64,000 nt of DNA, from NCBI RefSeq assembly GCF_900142065.1, contig NZ_FSRJ01000003.1:558001-622000 (forward strand), given 5' to 3'. The notes beneath the pieces were generated by a model. That model did no database searches, had not been told where the DNA came from, and saw nothing but the letters and a program-made list of their open reading frames with translations. The translations under genes and the position numbers were made by a program. Below are positions 16,571 to 25,609 of the stretch, one piece after another (position 1 is the stretch's first letter; every line of letters begins with the position of its first letter). The DNA is from Agromyces cerinus subsp. cerinus. GTDB lineage: Bacteria > Actinomycetota > Actinomycetes > Actinomycetales > Microbacteriaceae.

Positions 16571-17695
16571 TCAGGCTCGCTCGAGCAGCACCATGACCTC
16601 GAAGTGCGTCGTCTGCGGGAACATGTCGAACACCCGGCCCCGCACCGGTCGGAGCGACGGCATCGCCTCGAGGTCGCGCGCGAGCGAGGCCGCGTTGCAG
16701 CTCGAGTAGAGCACGTGACGAACAGCGGATGCCTCGAGCCATCCGCTCAGTTCACGGCCGATGCCTCGTCGGGGCGGGTTCACGATCACGAGATCGGGGG
16801 CCGTCTCTGCCCCCAGGGCGAAGGCGGTGGCATCGCCGGACTCGAACCGCACGCGTGAGAGTGCGGCATCCGTTCGGCTGAGTTCTGCGCTGGCCACGGC
16901 CTCGACGCTCGTCTCGATTCCGGTGACGGATGCCGCGGCATCCGCGATGTGCAGGGCGAAGCCGCCGACGCCCGAGTAGAGGTCCCATGCCGAATCGGGT
17001 GCGAGTGCGCGCACCCAGTCGCGCGCCTCGACGTAGAGCGCCTCGGCGATCTCGGTGTTCGTCTGGAAGAAGCTCTGCGGGCGCAGGTGCATCGTGACGT
17101 CGCCGAGTCGCATCGGCAGCGTCTCCGCCTCGGTGAAGACGATCTCGTGCTCGCCCTCGAGCACCGCCTTGTGCTCGGGCAGCACGTTCGCGGTGACGAC
17201 GCGCGCGTTCGGCAGCTCGGCGAGGAGCCACGGCAGGTGCTTGCGGATGCGACCGACGGGCTCGGTCGAGCGCACGACGAAGCGGATCATGAGCTCGCCG
17301 TCGGGCGACTCGGTGAGGATCAGGTGCTTGAGCTCGCCCGTGCGGCTCGGCACGTCGTAGGGCGTGAGCCCGGCACGCGTGATGAACGCGGAGATCACCG
17401 GGAACGCCGCCCGGTGGCCGGGGGAGCAGATGCCGCACGCTTCGAGGTCGATGCCGTGGCCGTCGGCGTCGAGGATGCCGATGGTGGGCGCCGCCGCCGT
17501 GCCGCCGATCACCATCTTCGCCTTGTTGCGGTAGCCGTCTTCGCGGCTGCCGATCGGCGCCATCCAGTCGAGGCCGTCGTGGGCCTGCAGGAGGTCTTCG
17601 GCATGCCGTTGCTTGTCGGCGAGCTGCCGCTCGTATGCCTGCCCCATGAGCGAGCACGAGGTGCAGCGCCCGGCGTCGAAGTAGGAGCAGTCCAC
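16571..17695 (-). CDS. rlmC: 23S rRNA (uracil-5-)-methyltransferase, RlmC type
   Basis: SAM-dependent m5U methyltransferase of 374 residues, the length of RlmC (RumB). N-terminal cysteines C3, C11, C14 and C90 match the iron-sulfur cluster ligands of the family. The catalytic domain shows QSFFQTNTEIAEALY, the SAM loop WDLYSGVGGFALHIA, VNPPRRGIG, the catalytic cysteine in YSSCNAASLARDL, and DMFPQTTHFEV. No TRAM domain is present, which separates it from RlmD. Modification of 23S U747 is inferred from the family. Confidence 0.9.
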   Translation of the reverse strand: MDCSYFDAGRCTSCSLMGQAYERQLADKQRHAEDLLQAHDGLDWMAPIGSREDGYRNKAKMVIGGTAAAPTIGILDADGHGIDLEACGICSPGHRAAFPVISAFITRAGLTPYDVPSRTGELKHLILTESPDGELMIRFVVRSTEPVGRIRKHLPWLLAELPNARVVTANVLPEHKAVLEGEHEIVFTEAETLPMRLGDVTMHLRPQSFFQTNTEIAEALYVEARDWVRALAPDSAWDLYSGVGGFALHIADAAASVTGIETSVEAVASAELSRTDAALSRVRFESGDATAFALGAETAPDLVIVNPPRRGIGRELSGWLEASAVRHVLYSSCNAASLARDLEAMPSLRPVRGRVFDMFPQTTHFEVMVLLERA

Positions 17696-17781
17696 GGTTC
17701 CAGCGTAGGCGCGGATGCAGGTCGAGCCTGCCTGGGCTGTGGGTTGAGCCTGCCGAAACCGCCTGGGGATACGTTGTTCAC

Positions 17782-18342
17782 GTGACTGCCGCCGCCGACC
17801 GCCCCAGCACTCCCGGAGATCTCGTGCGCGTGCGCGCGATGAAATGGCCCGAGCAGCCGCACTGGGAGTTCGACGGGCGCTGGCTCGGCTCCGACGAGCA
17901 CGGCGACTGGGTCGGATTTCCGGCGGGCACCCGGTTCGCTCGGCCGGGGCACGCGTTCACCGCGACGTGGGACTCGGTCTCGCTCTTCCCGCGCGCAGGC
18001 TGGGCAGCGGGCTTCAACGCGGGCCATCCGCGGGGGCTCGGCATCTACGTCGACGTCGCGACGGTTCCCCAGTGGCGAGCGGATGCCTCGGGCTCGACGC
18101 ACTCGTCGGTCTGGACCGTCTCGTACGTCGATCTCGACCTCGACGTCGTCGAGCGCGCGGGGGCGCCGGCGTTCATCGATGATGAAGACGAGTTCGCCGA
18201 GCATGCAGTGGAGTTCGGGTATCCGCCCGGGGTCGTGGTGCGCGCGCGTGCCGATGCCGATGCCGTGCTGGCCGCAGTGCGGCGGCGCGAGGCACCGTTC
18301 GACGGAGCGACGGCTGCGGGGTGGCTTGACCGACTGGCGTGA
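17782..18342 (+). CDS. DUF402 (FomD-like) protein
   Basis: 186 residues of the DUF402 fold. The family includes FomD and predicted nucleoside di/triphosphate hydrolases. The conserved pieces are WPEQPHWEFDGRWLG, GFNAGHPRGLGIYVDVA and YVDLDLDVV, and the acidic DDEDEFAEHA probably binds metal. TACGTT at 17770-17775 ends six nt before the GTG, so it is a leaderless single gene. The 86 bp upstream carry a copy of the dispersed CGACAGGCTCAACC-like element at about 17741-17760. Function in the cell is unknown. Confidence 0.82.
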   Translation: MTAAADRPSTPGDLVRVRAMKWPEQPHWEFDGRWLGSDEHGDWVGFPAGTRFARPGHAFTATWDSVSLFPRAGWAAGFNAGHPRGLGIYVDVATVPQWRADASGSTHSSVWTVSYVDLDLDVVERAGAPAFIDDEDEFAEHAVEFGYPPGVVVRARADADAVLAAVRRREAPFDGATAAGWLDRLA

Positions 18343-18402
18343 CTTCGCCGGATTCGCTGGGTTTCCGTCGGGTGCGTACACATTCGTGCCGTCCCGGACA
18401 TG

Positions 18403-18427
18403 TCTCTGGTGAAGGCCCGACCAGAGA
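18403..18427. promoter_or_regulatory. Perfect 8-bp hairpin before the sigma-factor operon
   Basis: TCTCTGGT (18403-18410) and ACCAGAGA (18420-18427) flank a 9-nt loop and end nine nt before the ATG at 18437. It could be an operator or an RNA hairpin affecting translation of the operon. Confidence 0.45.
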
Positions 18428-18436
18428 TGGAGCCGT

Positions 18437-19024
18437 ATGAGCATCGATGAACGACTGACGAGAAGTGATCCGGCGAATCTCGTGACATCGCGGTCGCTCG
18501 ACGAATCGGCCACGGCCCTCGCTCTGCAGATCTCGGCGTCGAGGCCTCGGCACAGACGATGGTTCGCGCCCCTCGCGGTCGCGGGCGTGCTCGGTTGCCT
18601 CGGACTGGCCGGCGGCGTCGCCGCGGTGGCCGCACCCGACCTCATGCCGTGGGCGGCCCCTGAGTATCACGGCGACCTGAGCTACGAGCGTGTCATCCCG
18701 ATCGAGACGGGAGAGTTGAGGTGCACCATCGACATCGGCGCCGAACCCGACCCGGCAAGCGCCGGGGCAGACATCGAGCAGCGATTCAGCGAGGCGCAGA
18801 AGTTCCTCGCCGCAGTGGACATCGACGAGCTCGACCGCGGCACGGAACAGAGCGAGAGCGCGTGGGCGCGAGCTCGTCACAATGAATCGATCGAGGCCGA
18901 CCCTGACGAGCGATACATCAATTCCACGTTCGTCGGTCAGATCGAGGAGGAATTCGAAGCCCGCGGATTCCTCGGCGCGGGCATCTCCTTGCAAGCGCGG
19001 TACGGCTGCGAGGAGCAGCAGTGA
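18437..19024 (+). CDS. Membrane-anchored protein, putative partner of the ECF sigma factor
   Basis: 195 residues: a cytoplasmic N-terminus of about 43, one membrane segment (about 45-67), and an outside domain of about 125 residues. The outside domain has two cysteines (GELRCTIDIG and the C-terminal YGCEEQQ) that could pair. I recognise no family and no zinc-binding anti-sigma motif. The stop overlaps the sigma gene (GTGA), so the two are coupled. An anti-sigma or signal-sensing role is inferred from the layout only; the order is the reverse of the usual sigma/anti-sigma order. Confidence 0.72.
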   Translation: MSIDERLTRSDPANLVTSRSLDESATALALQISASRPRHRRWFAPLAVAGVLGCLGLAGGVAAVAAPDLMPWAAPEYHGDLSYERVIPIETGELRCTIDIGAEPDPASAGADIEQRFSEAQKFLAAVDIDELDRGTEQSESAWARARHNESIEADPDERYINSTFVGQIEEEFEARGFLGAGISLQARYGCEEQQ

Positions 19025-19581
19025 AGGCGCGACGACGTGACGAGAGGGACCGCCGTCTGACCCGCCTCCACGAATCGCTCGCTCCCGAGCTCTTGCGCTA
19101 TTTCGTCCGGCGAACCACCGAGCCCGCCGACGCCGCAGACCTCCTCGCCGAGGCGTTTCTCGTCGCGTGGCGGCGAATCAGGGACCTCCCGGTCGACGAC
19201 CATGAGGCGAAGCTCTGGATGTATGGCGTCGCCGGCCGAGTGCACGGCAACTGGATTCGTGGTCGCCGCCGAGCCGAGCGCCTCGCAGCCCCGCTCCGCG
19301 CGCAGTTGATGCTCTCCGCGGTGCCACCCGCCGATGACGAGGCGCTCGACGTGCGGGCCGCCGTCGCAGTCCTTCCGAACGACCAACGCGAACTGATCAT
19401 GCTCGTCTACTGGGACGGCATGCCGGTGCCCGACGCGGCGACGGCACTCGGCATCCCCATCACCACGGCCCGAGGGCGGATGCACCGAGCGAAGCGCGCC
19501 CTGCGAGGTGTGTTGTCCGATGAACCGAACAGCACCGCAGAACACGATCGCCTCGGTTCGTTCGATGCCGCCGGCGCATGA
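19021..19581 (+). CDS. ECF-type RNA polymerase sigma factor
   Basis: 186 residues. Region 2 spans about 22-85 (LLRYFVRRTTEPADAADLLA, then EAFLVAWRRIRD), and region 4 about 120-165 (LPNDQRELIMLVYWDGMPVP, then ALGIPITTARGRMHRAKRAL). Linker and termini are short, as in ECF factors. It starts on a GTG overlapping the upstream membrane-protein stop. The N-terminal run KARRRDERDRRLTRLHE is unusually basic. The promoters it reads are not known. Confidence 0.9.
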   Translation: MKARRRDERDRRLTRLHESLAPELLRYFVRRTTEPADAADLLAEAFLVAWRRIRDLPVDDHEAKLWMYGVAGRVHGNWIRGRRRAERLAAPLRAQLMLSAVPPADDEALDVRAAVAVLPNDQRELIMLVYWDGMPVPDAATALGIPITTARGRMHRAKRALRGVLSDEPNSTAEHDRLGSFDAAGA

Positions 19582-19611
19582 GCCACCGAGTGAGGGCCAC
19601 CGCAGCCGGAA

Positions 19612-19953
19612 TCAGTGGTGCCCTGCGGCACCCTCGTCGCTCGTCGGGGGCGCATCCCAAGAAAGCCACTTCGCCTCGATCGCACGGGGAAGGTCGATGC
19701 CCTGGCTGCGCGCCAGCAGGAGGAGATGGGCGAGCACGTCGGCGCACTCGTTCGCGAACGCCTCGCGCTTGTCGTCGTCGCTCAGTCCGCGGTCGCGCCC
19801 CATGCCGTTCAGATCGACGAACACCTGGGTGAGTTCACCGACCTCCTCCTGCAGTTTGAGCATGAACCATTCGTCGGTGCGGTTCAGGTCGAACTTCGCC
19901 GCGTAGGCGCGCGATACCGACTCGACGGCGTCTTCAATGGCATGAAGGTCCAT
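19612..19953 (-). CDS. MazG-like nucleotide pyrophosphohydrolase
   Basis: 113 residues of the all-alpha NTP pyrophosphatase fold. The metal-binding pattern EEVGE (about 34-38) followed by ECADVLAH (about 66-73) is intact. Members hydrolyse NTPs or dNTPs to NMP and pyrophosphate, often to clear damaged nucleotides. The ATG at 19953 is chosen because TACCCT lies seven nt upstream (leaderless) and the length then fits a single MazG core. It is divergent from the DUF222 gene. Confidence 0.85.
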   Translation of the reverse strand: MDLHAIEDAVESVSRAYAAKFDLNRTDEWFMLKLQEEVGELTQVFVDLNGMGRDRGLSDDDKREAFANECADVLAHLLLLARSQGIDLPRAIEAKWLSWDAPPTSDEGAAGHH

Positions 19954-20030
19954 GAGGGAGAGGGTAACCGTTCTGCCTCGATTTCCTCGAATCTCTCTCC
20001 AATTGTGGGCGAACATTCGGCGTGATTCTC

Positions 20031-20071
20031 TCGAACATACCTTCCATTCTCGGCCCGTTTCGCGGTAAAAT
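20031..20071 (+). promoter_or_regulatory. SOS-like box and promoter of the DUF222 gene
   Basis: TCGAACATACCTTCC (20031-20045) differs at one central base from the actinobacterial LexA half-site pattern CGAACNNNNGTTC. TAAAAT at 20066-20071 ends five nt before the ATG, giving a leaderless start. In Mycobacterium tuberculosis several DUF222 (13E12 repeat) genes carry LexA sites, which makes the match more credible; binding here is an inference. Confidence 0.45.
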
Positions 20072-20076
20072 AAGGC

Positions 20077-21561
20077 ATGCCCGATGCGACCGCCGCACTC
20101 ACCGAGTTGCGGTCGGCATGCGCCGAGGTCGATCACGACTGGGCGGACTCATTGCCGGGCGAATCGATCGAAGCGGAGCACGACGTTCGCGCCATGAGCG
20201 GCGATGGTCTGGTGCGGGTGACGGAGTCGCTGGCCGAGCTCGAGCGTCGCGTGCAGGCGTTGCAGACCAAGTGCGCCGCTGAGCTCGCGCGTCGCGCTCG
20301 CATGGGCGGCGATGACGATGTCGCGCGCCGCCACGGCTACGCCTCGCCCGCGCGTCTGATCGCGTCGGTCACCGGCGGCAGGTTCAGCGACGCCGCCAAG
20401 CTCGTTGCGGTGGGGGAGGCGACTGCCGTGCGGGCCTCGTTCACCGGCGAGGTGCTGCCGGCGCGGCATCCGCATCTGGCTGCCGGTCTGGAGTCCGGCT
20501 CGCTGTGCGTCGACGCTGCTGAGACGATCCGCCGGTTCCTCGACGGCATCGCCTTCCGGGCCGACCGAACCGAACTCGGTGAGGCTGAACGGTTTCTCGT
20601 CGAGCGGGCGCCGCTGGTCGGCGTCGACGGGCTCACCCGGCTGGTCAAGCAGTTGCAGGCGCGACTCGACCCCGACGGGGTGAAGCCGCGCGAAGACGAA
20701 CTGCGTTCGCAGCGGGGCCTGCGCATCTGGGAGGATCGCGCCGGCATGATCCAGCTGCAGGGCGCGTTCGACCCGGCGAACGGCGCCCCGATCAAGCTCG
20801 CTGTCGAGGCGCTCGTCAGTGCGGAGCTGCACCGGGCACGCGATGCGAAGCGCGGCTTCGGTGCATCGGCCGACGATGAGCACGCCCGCACTGACGCCGA
20901 GCATGATGCGAGCGGCGAGCCCGATGCGATCTTCGGCGAGCAGCGCACGATCGCGCAGATGAACGCCGACGCCCTCGCCGACATCGCGCGGCTCTCACTC
21001 GGGGCGAAGCAGGCGCCGGCCGCGCTGAGGCAGGCCACCGTGGTCGCGCGCATCGACGCCGAGTCGCTCGTCGGCGGTCAGGGTCATGCCACGATCGACG
21101 GCATCGATCAGCCGATCTCGGTCGCGACCGTGCGTGAGCTGGCGATGTCTGCCGGCATCAGCCCGCTCCTGCTCGATCACCGCTCCGAGCCGCTCGAGCT
21201 CGGCCGCGCGGCCCGACTCTTCACCGCGGCGCAGAAGCTGGCTCTGGTCGAACGTGACGGCGGTTGCGCCTGGCCGGCCTGCAATCGCCCGCCATCGCAT
21301 ACGCAGGCGCACCACATCAGATGGTGGAAGCGTCATCGTGGCCGCACCGACATCGGCAACGGCATCATGTTGTGCTCGCACCATCATCACCGCGTCCATG
21401 ACGACGGGTGGGTCATCACCGTGCGCGACGCGCAGACGTGGTTCACGCCTCCGGTGCACCTCGACCCGCAGCAGCGGCCGCGCCCCGGTAATCGGAGGCT
21501 GTGGTCGGCGCGGACAGCTACCTCGGCGGTCGCGGCGGTCGCTCAAGAGGCGGCCGCCTGA
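20077..21561 (+). CDS. DUF222 / HNH endonuclease-domain protein (13E12 family)
   Basis: 494 residues. The N-terminal half (about 40-360) is the helical DUF222 region. The C-terminal HNH nuclease (about 385-450) has CAWPACNRPPSHTQAHHIRW and NGIMLCSHHHHRVHDDGW, with zinc-type cysteines and the HNH histidines intact. A Glu/Asp/His-rich insert (about 265-290) separates the subdomains. Actinobacterial genomes carry many copies of this family; their role is unresolved, though some are DNA-damage inducible. No toxin or mobile gene flanks it. Confidence 0.9.
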   Translation: MPDATAALTELRSACAEVDHDWADSLPGESIEAEHDVRAMSGDGLVRVTESLAELERRVQALQTKCAAELARRARMGGDDDVARRHGYASPARLIASVTGGRFSDAAKLVAVGEATAVRASFTGEVLPARHPHLAAGLESGSLCVDAAETIRRFLDGIAFRADRTELGEAERFLVERAPLVGVDGLTRLVKQLQARLDPDGVKPREDELRSQRGLRIWEDRAGMIQLQGAFDPANGAPIKLAVEALVSAELHRARDAKRGFGASADDEHARTDAEHDASGEPDAIFGEQRTIAQMNADALADIARLSLGAKQAPAALRQATVVARIDAESLVGGQGHATIDGIDQPISVATVRELAMSAGISPLLLDHRSEPLELGRAARLFTAAQKLALVERDGGCAWPACNRPPSHTQAHHIRWWKRHRGRTDIGNGIMLCSHHHHRVHDDGWVITVRDAQTWFTPPVHLDPQQRPRPGNRRLWSARTATSAVAAVAQEAAA

Positions 21562-21728
21562 ATATTCGGGCCGCGTGCCGAGAGTGCGCTCCGCGCGCTC
21601 AACGCGCTCGGGGCGCTCAGCGCACGACCTTCTCATGACGAGTGAGACGCTTGTGTGCGCTCAGACCGCGTTGCCGACCGAGCCGTCCGAGTCGTCCGAG
21701 ACCAAGGTCTCGATGCGCTCCTTCGTCG

Positions 21729-22439
21729 CTACTCGACCGGCGGCGAGGCTGCCCCCGGCTCGAAGCGGTACCCCATGCCGGGCTCGGTGAGGAAGAACCG
21801 CGGTTCCGACGGCGTCGGCTCGAGCTTGCGCCGCAGCTGGGCGACGTAGAGCCGCAGGTAGCCGGCGTCGTTCGCGTGGAACGGCCCCCACACCTCGCTC
21901 AGCAGCATCTGCCGGGTGAGGAGCTTGCCCGGGTTCTTGAGGAACAGCTCGAGCAGGCGCCACTCGGTCGGCGTCAGTCGCACGGATGTCGCGTGCCCCG
22001 AGGCATCCGTCGACCTGATGGTCTTCGCCGCGAGGTCGACCGTGAGGGCGCCGATCGCATGCGCCGCGGCATCCGCTTCGCCAGTGGTCGACCGGGCCCG
22101 CGCACGGATGCGGGCGAGGAGTTCGTCCATCGCGAAGGGCTTCGTCACGTAGTCGTCGGCACCGGCGTCGAGGGCGTCGACCTTCTCGGCGGAGTCGGTG
22201 CGACCCGAGAGCACGAGGATCGGCACCTTCGACCACGCGCGCACGGCCCGGATGACATCGATGCCGTCGACGCGAGGCATGCCGAGGTCGAGCAGGATGA
22301 GGTCGGGGTGCGCATTCGCGGCCAGGTCGATCGCCTCGGCACCGTCGCGGGCGGCGACGACCTCGTAGCCGCGCGCGGCGAGCGTGATGCGCAGCGCCCG
22401 CTGCAGCTGGTCGTCATCGTCGGCGAGGAGGATCCTCAT
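21729..22439 (-). CDS. kdpE: KdpE response regulator
   Basis: OmpR-type regulator of 236 residues that activates the kdp operon when potassium is low. The receiver domain (1-120) has DDDD at 7-10, phospho-acceptor Asp51 (LILLDLGMP), and the switch Lys in VTKPFAMDELL. The DNA-binding domain (about 135-228) has LTPTEWRLLELFLKNPGKLL, SEVWGPFHANDAGYLRLYVA and GMGYRFEP. It overlaps the kdpD stop by ATGA and is last in the kdp operon. Confidence 0.95.
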   Translation of the reverse strand: MRILLADDDDQLQRALRITLAARGYEVVAARDGAEAIDLAANAHPDLILLDLGMPRVDGIDVIRAVRAWSKVPILVLSGRTDSAEKVDALDAGADDYVTKPFAMDELLARIRARARSTTGEADAAAHAIGALTVDLAAKTIRSTDASGHATSVRLTPTEWRLLELFLKNPGKLLTRQMLLSEVWGPFHANDAGYLRLYVAQLRRKLEPTPSEPRFFLTEPGMGYRFEPGAASPPVE

Positions 22440-24967
22440 CGTGTCTCCTCGGTGGTGGTCATCGGCGTGGCCGTCGGCGGGGTCGGCGGCGTGCTCGGGG
22501 CGGAGGGCAGGGTGACGACCATGGTCAGGCCGCCGCCGGGGGTGTCCTCGACCTCCAGTGTGCCGTCCATTCCCTCGACGAAGCCCTTCGACAGGGCGAG
22601 TCCGAGTCCGAGGCCGGTGTCGTTGTCGGTGTCGCCGAGGCGCTGGAACGGCGTGAACACCTCGTCGCGGCGCTCGACGGGGATGCCGGGGCCGCGGTCG
22701 ACGACGCGCAGTTCGGTGCGGCCCTGGAACGAGCTCGCGGCGAGACGCACGCGTTCGCCGTCGGGACTGTGGCGCACCGCGTTCGCGAGCAGGTTCACGA
22801 CCACCCGCTGCAGGAGCACCCCGTCGGCGAGCACGGGCGCGAGCTCATCGGCGAGATCGAGCTCGATGTCGCCCGGCCCGAGCGCGAGCTCGTCGAGGGC
22901 GGGCAGCACGACGTCGACGACCTCGGTGGGCGCGAGCATGACGGCGAGCGCCCCGGCCTGCACCCGGCTCACGTCGAGCAGGTTGGTGACGAGTTCGGCG
23001 AGGGCGTCGAGGCTCTCGGAGGCGGTCGCGAGGAGCTCCTCGCGTTCGGCGGCGGGCAGCTCGACCTCGCGGGAGCGCAGGGCGCTGATCGCCGCCGACG
23101 CCGAGGTGAGCGGGCGTCGCAGGTCGTGCCCGACCGCGGCGAGCAGGGCCGAACGCACGCGGTCGGTCTCGACGAGGGCGTCGGCCGCCGAGGCGGCGGT
23201 CGCGAGCGCGCCGTGCTCGATCGCGGCATCCATCTGGGTCGCGATGACGTGCAGCAGACGGCGCTCGGATGCCTCGAGGTCCTGCCCGTGCAGTTCGAGC
23301 ACGCCGCGGCTGCCGATGGGGACCTCGGTGACCCGGTCGTCGCGGCTCGGCTCGCCGTCGGCCACCCGCGTCTCGCCGTCGACGAGGAGGCGCACGCCCG
23401 TGAGGCCGAACGCCTCGCGGGTGCGGGTGACCATCGCCTGCAGGGCGTCCTCACCGCGGAGCACGCTGCCGGCGAGCGTCGCAAGCAGTTGCGACTCGGC
23501 GGCCGCCCGCCGTGCGATGCGCGTGCGGCGTGCGGCCTGGTCGACGACGTAGCTCACGAGCAGCGCGTTGGCGACATAGAACACGAGGGCGAGCAGTTGC
23601 CGTGGGTCGCTGATCGTCAGCGTGTACGTCGGCTGGACGAAGAGGAAGTTGAGGGTGAGGCCCGAGAGCACGGCCGCGAAGAGTCCCGGCCAGATGCCGC
23701 CGATGAGGGCGACGACGATGACGAGCAACTGGTACGCGAGCACGTCGCTCGTGATCGACGTCTCGGTGTGGAACGTCACGAGCAGCCAGCTGAGCAGCGG
23801 CCCGGCGATGAGGGCCACGGCGAAGCCGACGAGCATGCGCCCGCGGCTGAGCGCGCCGCCGAGCTTCGGGAGCGAGAACCCCGAGCCGGCCGCCGCGTGC
23901 GTGACGATGTGCACGTCGATGTCGCCCGACTCGCGGATGACCGTCGCCCCGATGCCCGGTCCCGTGAACGCCGCCGCGAGTCGCGACCGGCGGCTGACGC
24001 CGATCACGAGCTGCGTGGCGTTCGCCGCTCTCGCGAAGTCGACGAGCGCGCGTGGCACGTCTTCGCCGACGACCTGGTGGAAGGTGCCGCCGAGCTGTTC
24101 GACGAGGGTGCGCTGGCCATCGAGGGCGCCCGGATGCCGCGCCCGCATGCCGTCGGGATTCGTGACGTGCACCGCGATGAGTTCGCCGCCCGACGATCGT
24201 GAGGCGATGCGGGCACCGCGGCGCAGGAGCGTCTCGCCCTCGGGGCCGCCGGTGAGGGCGACGACGACGCGTTCGCGCGCCTCCCACTTGCGATCGATGC
24301 CGTGCTCGACGCGGTAGGCCTTGAGCGCCGAGTCGACCTCGTCGGCGAGCCAGAGCAGCGCGAGTTCGCGGAGCGCCGTGAGGTTGCCGAGACGGAAGTA
24401 GTTCGAGAGCGCCGCGTCGATGCGCTCGGCCGGGTAGACGAGGCCGCCCGCGAGCCGGTCGCGCAAAGCCTGCGGGGCGAGGTCGACGACCTCGATCTGG
24501 TCGGCCGCCCGCAGCACGGCATCGGGGATGGTCTCGCGCTGGGCGACCCCCGTGATCTGCTGCACGACGTCGCCGAGCGACTCGATGTGCTGGGTGTTGA
24601 CCGTCGAGATCACGTCGATGCCGGCGTCGAGCAGCTCGTCGACGTCCTGCCAGCGCTTGGCGTGCCGCGACCCCGGCGCATTGGTGTGGGCGAGTTCGTC
24701 GACGAGGGCGACCTCGGGGCGGCGCGCGAGCACCGCGTCGAGGTCCATCTCGTCGAGACCCATGCCGCGGTGCTCGACGGTGGTGCGGGGCACCACCTCG
24801 AGCCCGCTGACCATCGACGCGGTGGCCTTGCGGCCGTGCGTCTCGACGAAGGCGACGACGACGTCGTGGCCCTCGCCCCGGAGCCGCCGGCCCTCTTCGA
24901 GCATGGAGTAGGTCTTGCCGACGCCGGGGGCGGCGCCGAGCAGCACGCGAAGCCGCCCCCGTTTCAT
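22436..24967 (-). CDS. kdpD: KdpD sensor histidine kinase
   Basis: 843-residue membrane sensor. The N-terminal KdpD domain has the Walker motif GAAPGVGKTYSM (11-22) and DELAHTNAPGSRHAKRWQDV, followed by a Usp-like domain (about 225-365). Four membrane helices lie at about 395-495, and a GAF-like region follows. The kinase core has the H-box GHDLRRPLTSASAA, an N-box (LLANAVRH) and GLGLGLALSKGFVE. The C-terminal tail PSTPPTPPTATP is unusually proline/threonine-rich. It begins 11 bp after kdpC and overlaps kdpE. Confidence 0.96.
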   Translation of the reverse strand: MKRGRLRVLLGAAPGVGKTYSMLEEGRRLRGEGHDVVVAFVETHGRKATASMVSGLEVVPRTTVEHRGMGLDEMDLDAVLARRPEVALVDELAHTNAPGSRHAKRWQDVDELLDAGIDVISTVNTQHIESLGDVVQQITGVAQRETIPDAVLRAADQIEVVDLAPQALRDRLAGGLVYPAERIDAALSNYFRLGNLTALRELALLWLADEVDSALKAYRVEHGIDRKWEARERVVVALTGGPEGETLLRRGARIASRSSGGELIAVHVTNPDGMRARHPGALDGQRTLVEQLGGTFHQVVGEDVPRALVDFARAANATQLVIGVSRRSRLAAAFTGPGIGATVIRESGDIDVHIVTHAAAGSGFSLPKLGGALSRGRMLVGFAVALIAGPLLSWLLVTFHTETSITSDVLAYQLLVIVVALIGGIWPGLFAAVLSGLTLNFLFVQPTYTLTISDPRQLLALVFYVANALLVSYVVDQAARRTRIARRAAAESQLLATLAGSVLRGEDALQAMVTRTREAFGLTGVRLLVDGETRVADGEPSRDDRVTEVPIGSRGVLELHGQDLEASERRLLHVIATQMDAAIEHGALATAASAADALVETDRVRSALLAAVGHDLRRPLTSASAAISALRSREVELPAAEREELLATASESLDALAELVTNLLDVSRVQAGALAVMLAPTEVVDVVLPALDELALGPGDIELDLADELAPVLADGVLLQRVVVNLLANAVRHSPDGERVRLAASSFQGRTELRVVDRGPGIPVERRDEVFTPFQRLGDTDNDTGLGLGLALSKGFVEGMDGTLEVEDTPGGGLTMVVTLPSAPSTPPTPPTATPMTTTEETR

Positions 24968-24978
24968 GAATCTGCCCC

Positions 24979-25584
24979 TCAGCCCAGCTCGGAGAGGGCG
25001 AGGTTCAGCTGCAGCACGTTGACGGTCGGCTCGCCCAGGTACCCGAGATCCCGTGCCTGAATCCTAGACTCCACGAGTTCGCGCACCTCGGATTCGGGGA
25101 GGCCGCGCTCGTCGGCGACCCGCGCCACCTGCAGCAGGGCGTACTCCGGGCTGATGTGCGGGTCGAGACCCGACGCCGATGCGGTGACCGCGTCGGCCGG
25201 GACATCCGCTTCGGAGACGCCGTTGAACTCGGCGACCTGCGCCTTCCGCTCTTCGATCGCGGCGATGAGGTCGGCGTTCTCGGGACCCTGGTTGCTGCCG
25301 CTCGACGCGCCGCCGCCGTACCCGTCGCCGGCCGCCGACGGGCGGGGCTGGAACCACTCGGGAAGCGGCTCGCCTGAAGCATCCGTGAACGACTGGCCGA
25401 TGAGGGCGGAGCCCACGACCTCGTCGCCCGAGCGGACGACCGACCCGTTCGCCTGGGCGGGAAGGACGACCTGCCCGATGCCCGTGACGACGAGCGTGTA
25501 GGCCACGCCGAGCACGGCGGTGAAGATGAGCATCGCGCGAACCGCCACCCAGTGGGTGCGGACCGCAGTGCGAGTGGAGCTCAT
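24979..25584 (-). CDS. kdpC: KdpC potassium-transporting ATPase subunit
   Basis: 201 residues with one N-terminal membrane segment (about 15-37). The conserved pieces are GSALIGQSFT, PSAAGDGYGGGASSGSNQGP, VTASASGLDPHISPEYALLQ and NVLQLNLALSEL. It assists assembly of the KdpFABC complex and ATP use by KdpB. A longer than usual linker with an acidic stretch is visible. It lies 25 bp after kdpB. Confidence 0.95.
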   Translation of the reverse strand: MSSTRTAVRTHWVAVRAMLIFTAVLGVAYTLVVTGIGQVVLPAQANGSVVRSGDEVVGSALIGQSFTDASGEPLPEWFQPRPSAAGDGYGGGASSGSNQGPENADLIAAIEERKAQVAEFNGVSEADVPADAVTASASGLDPHISPEYALLQVARVADERGLPESEVRELVESRIQARDLGYLGEPTVNVLQLNLALSELG

Positions 25585-25609
25585 GGTGTGTTTCCTTTCG
25601 CTCCCGGGC

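Noticed and set aside
20077..21561. Reading the DUF222/HNH gene as a homing endonuclease or prophage remnant
   Set aside because: The family is multicopy and chromosomal in actinobacteria; no intron, intein or phage gene borders it.
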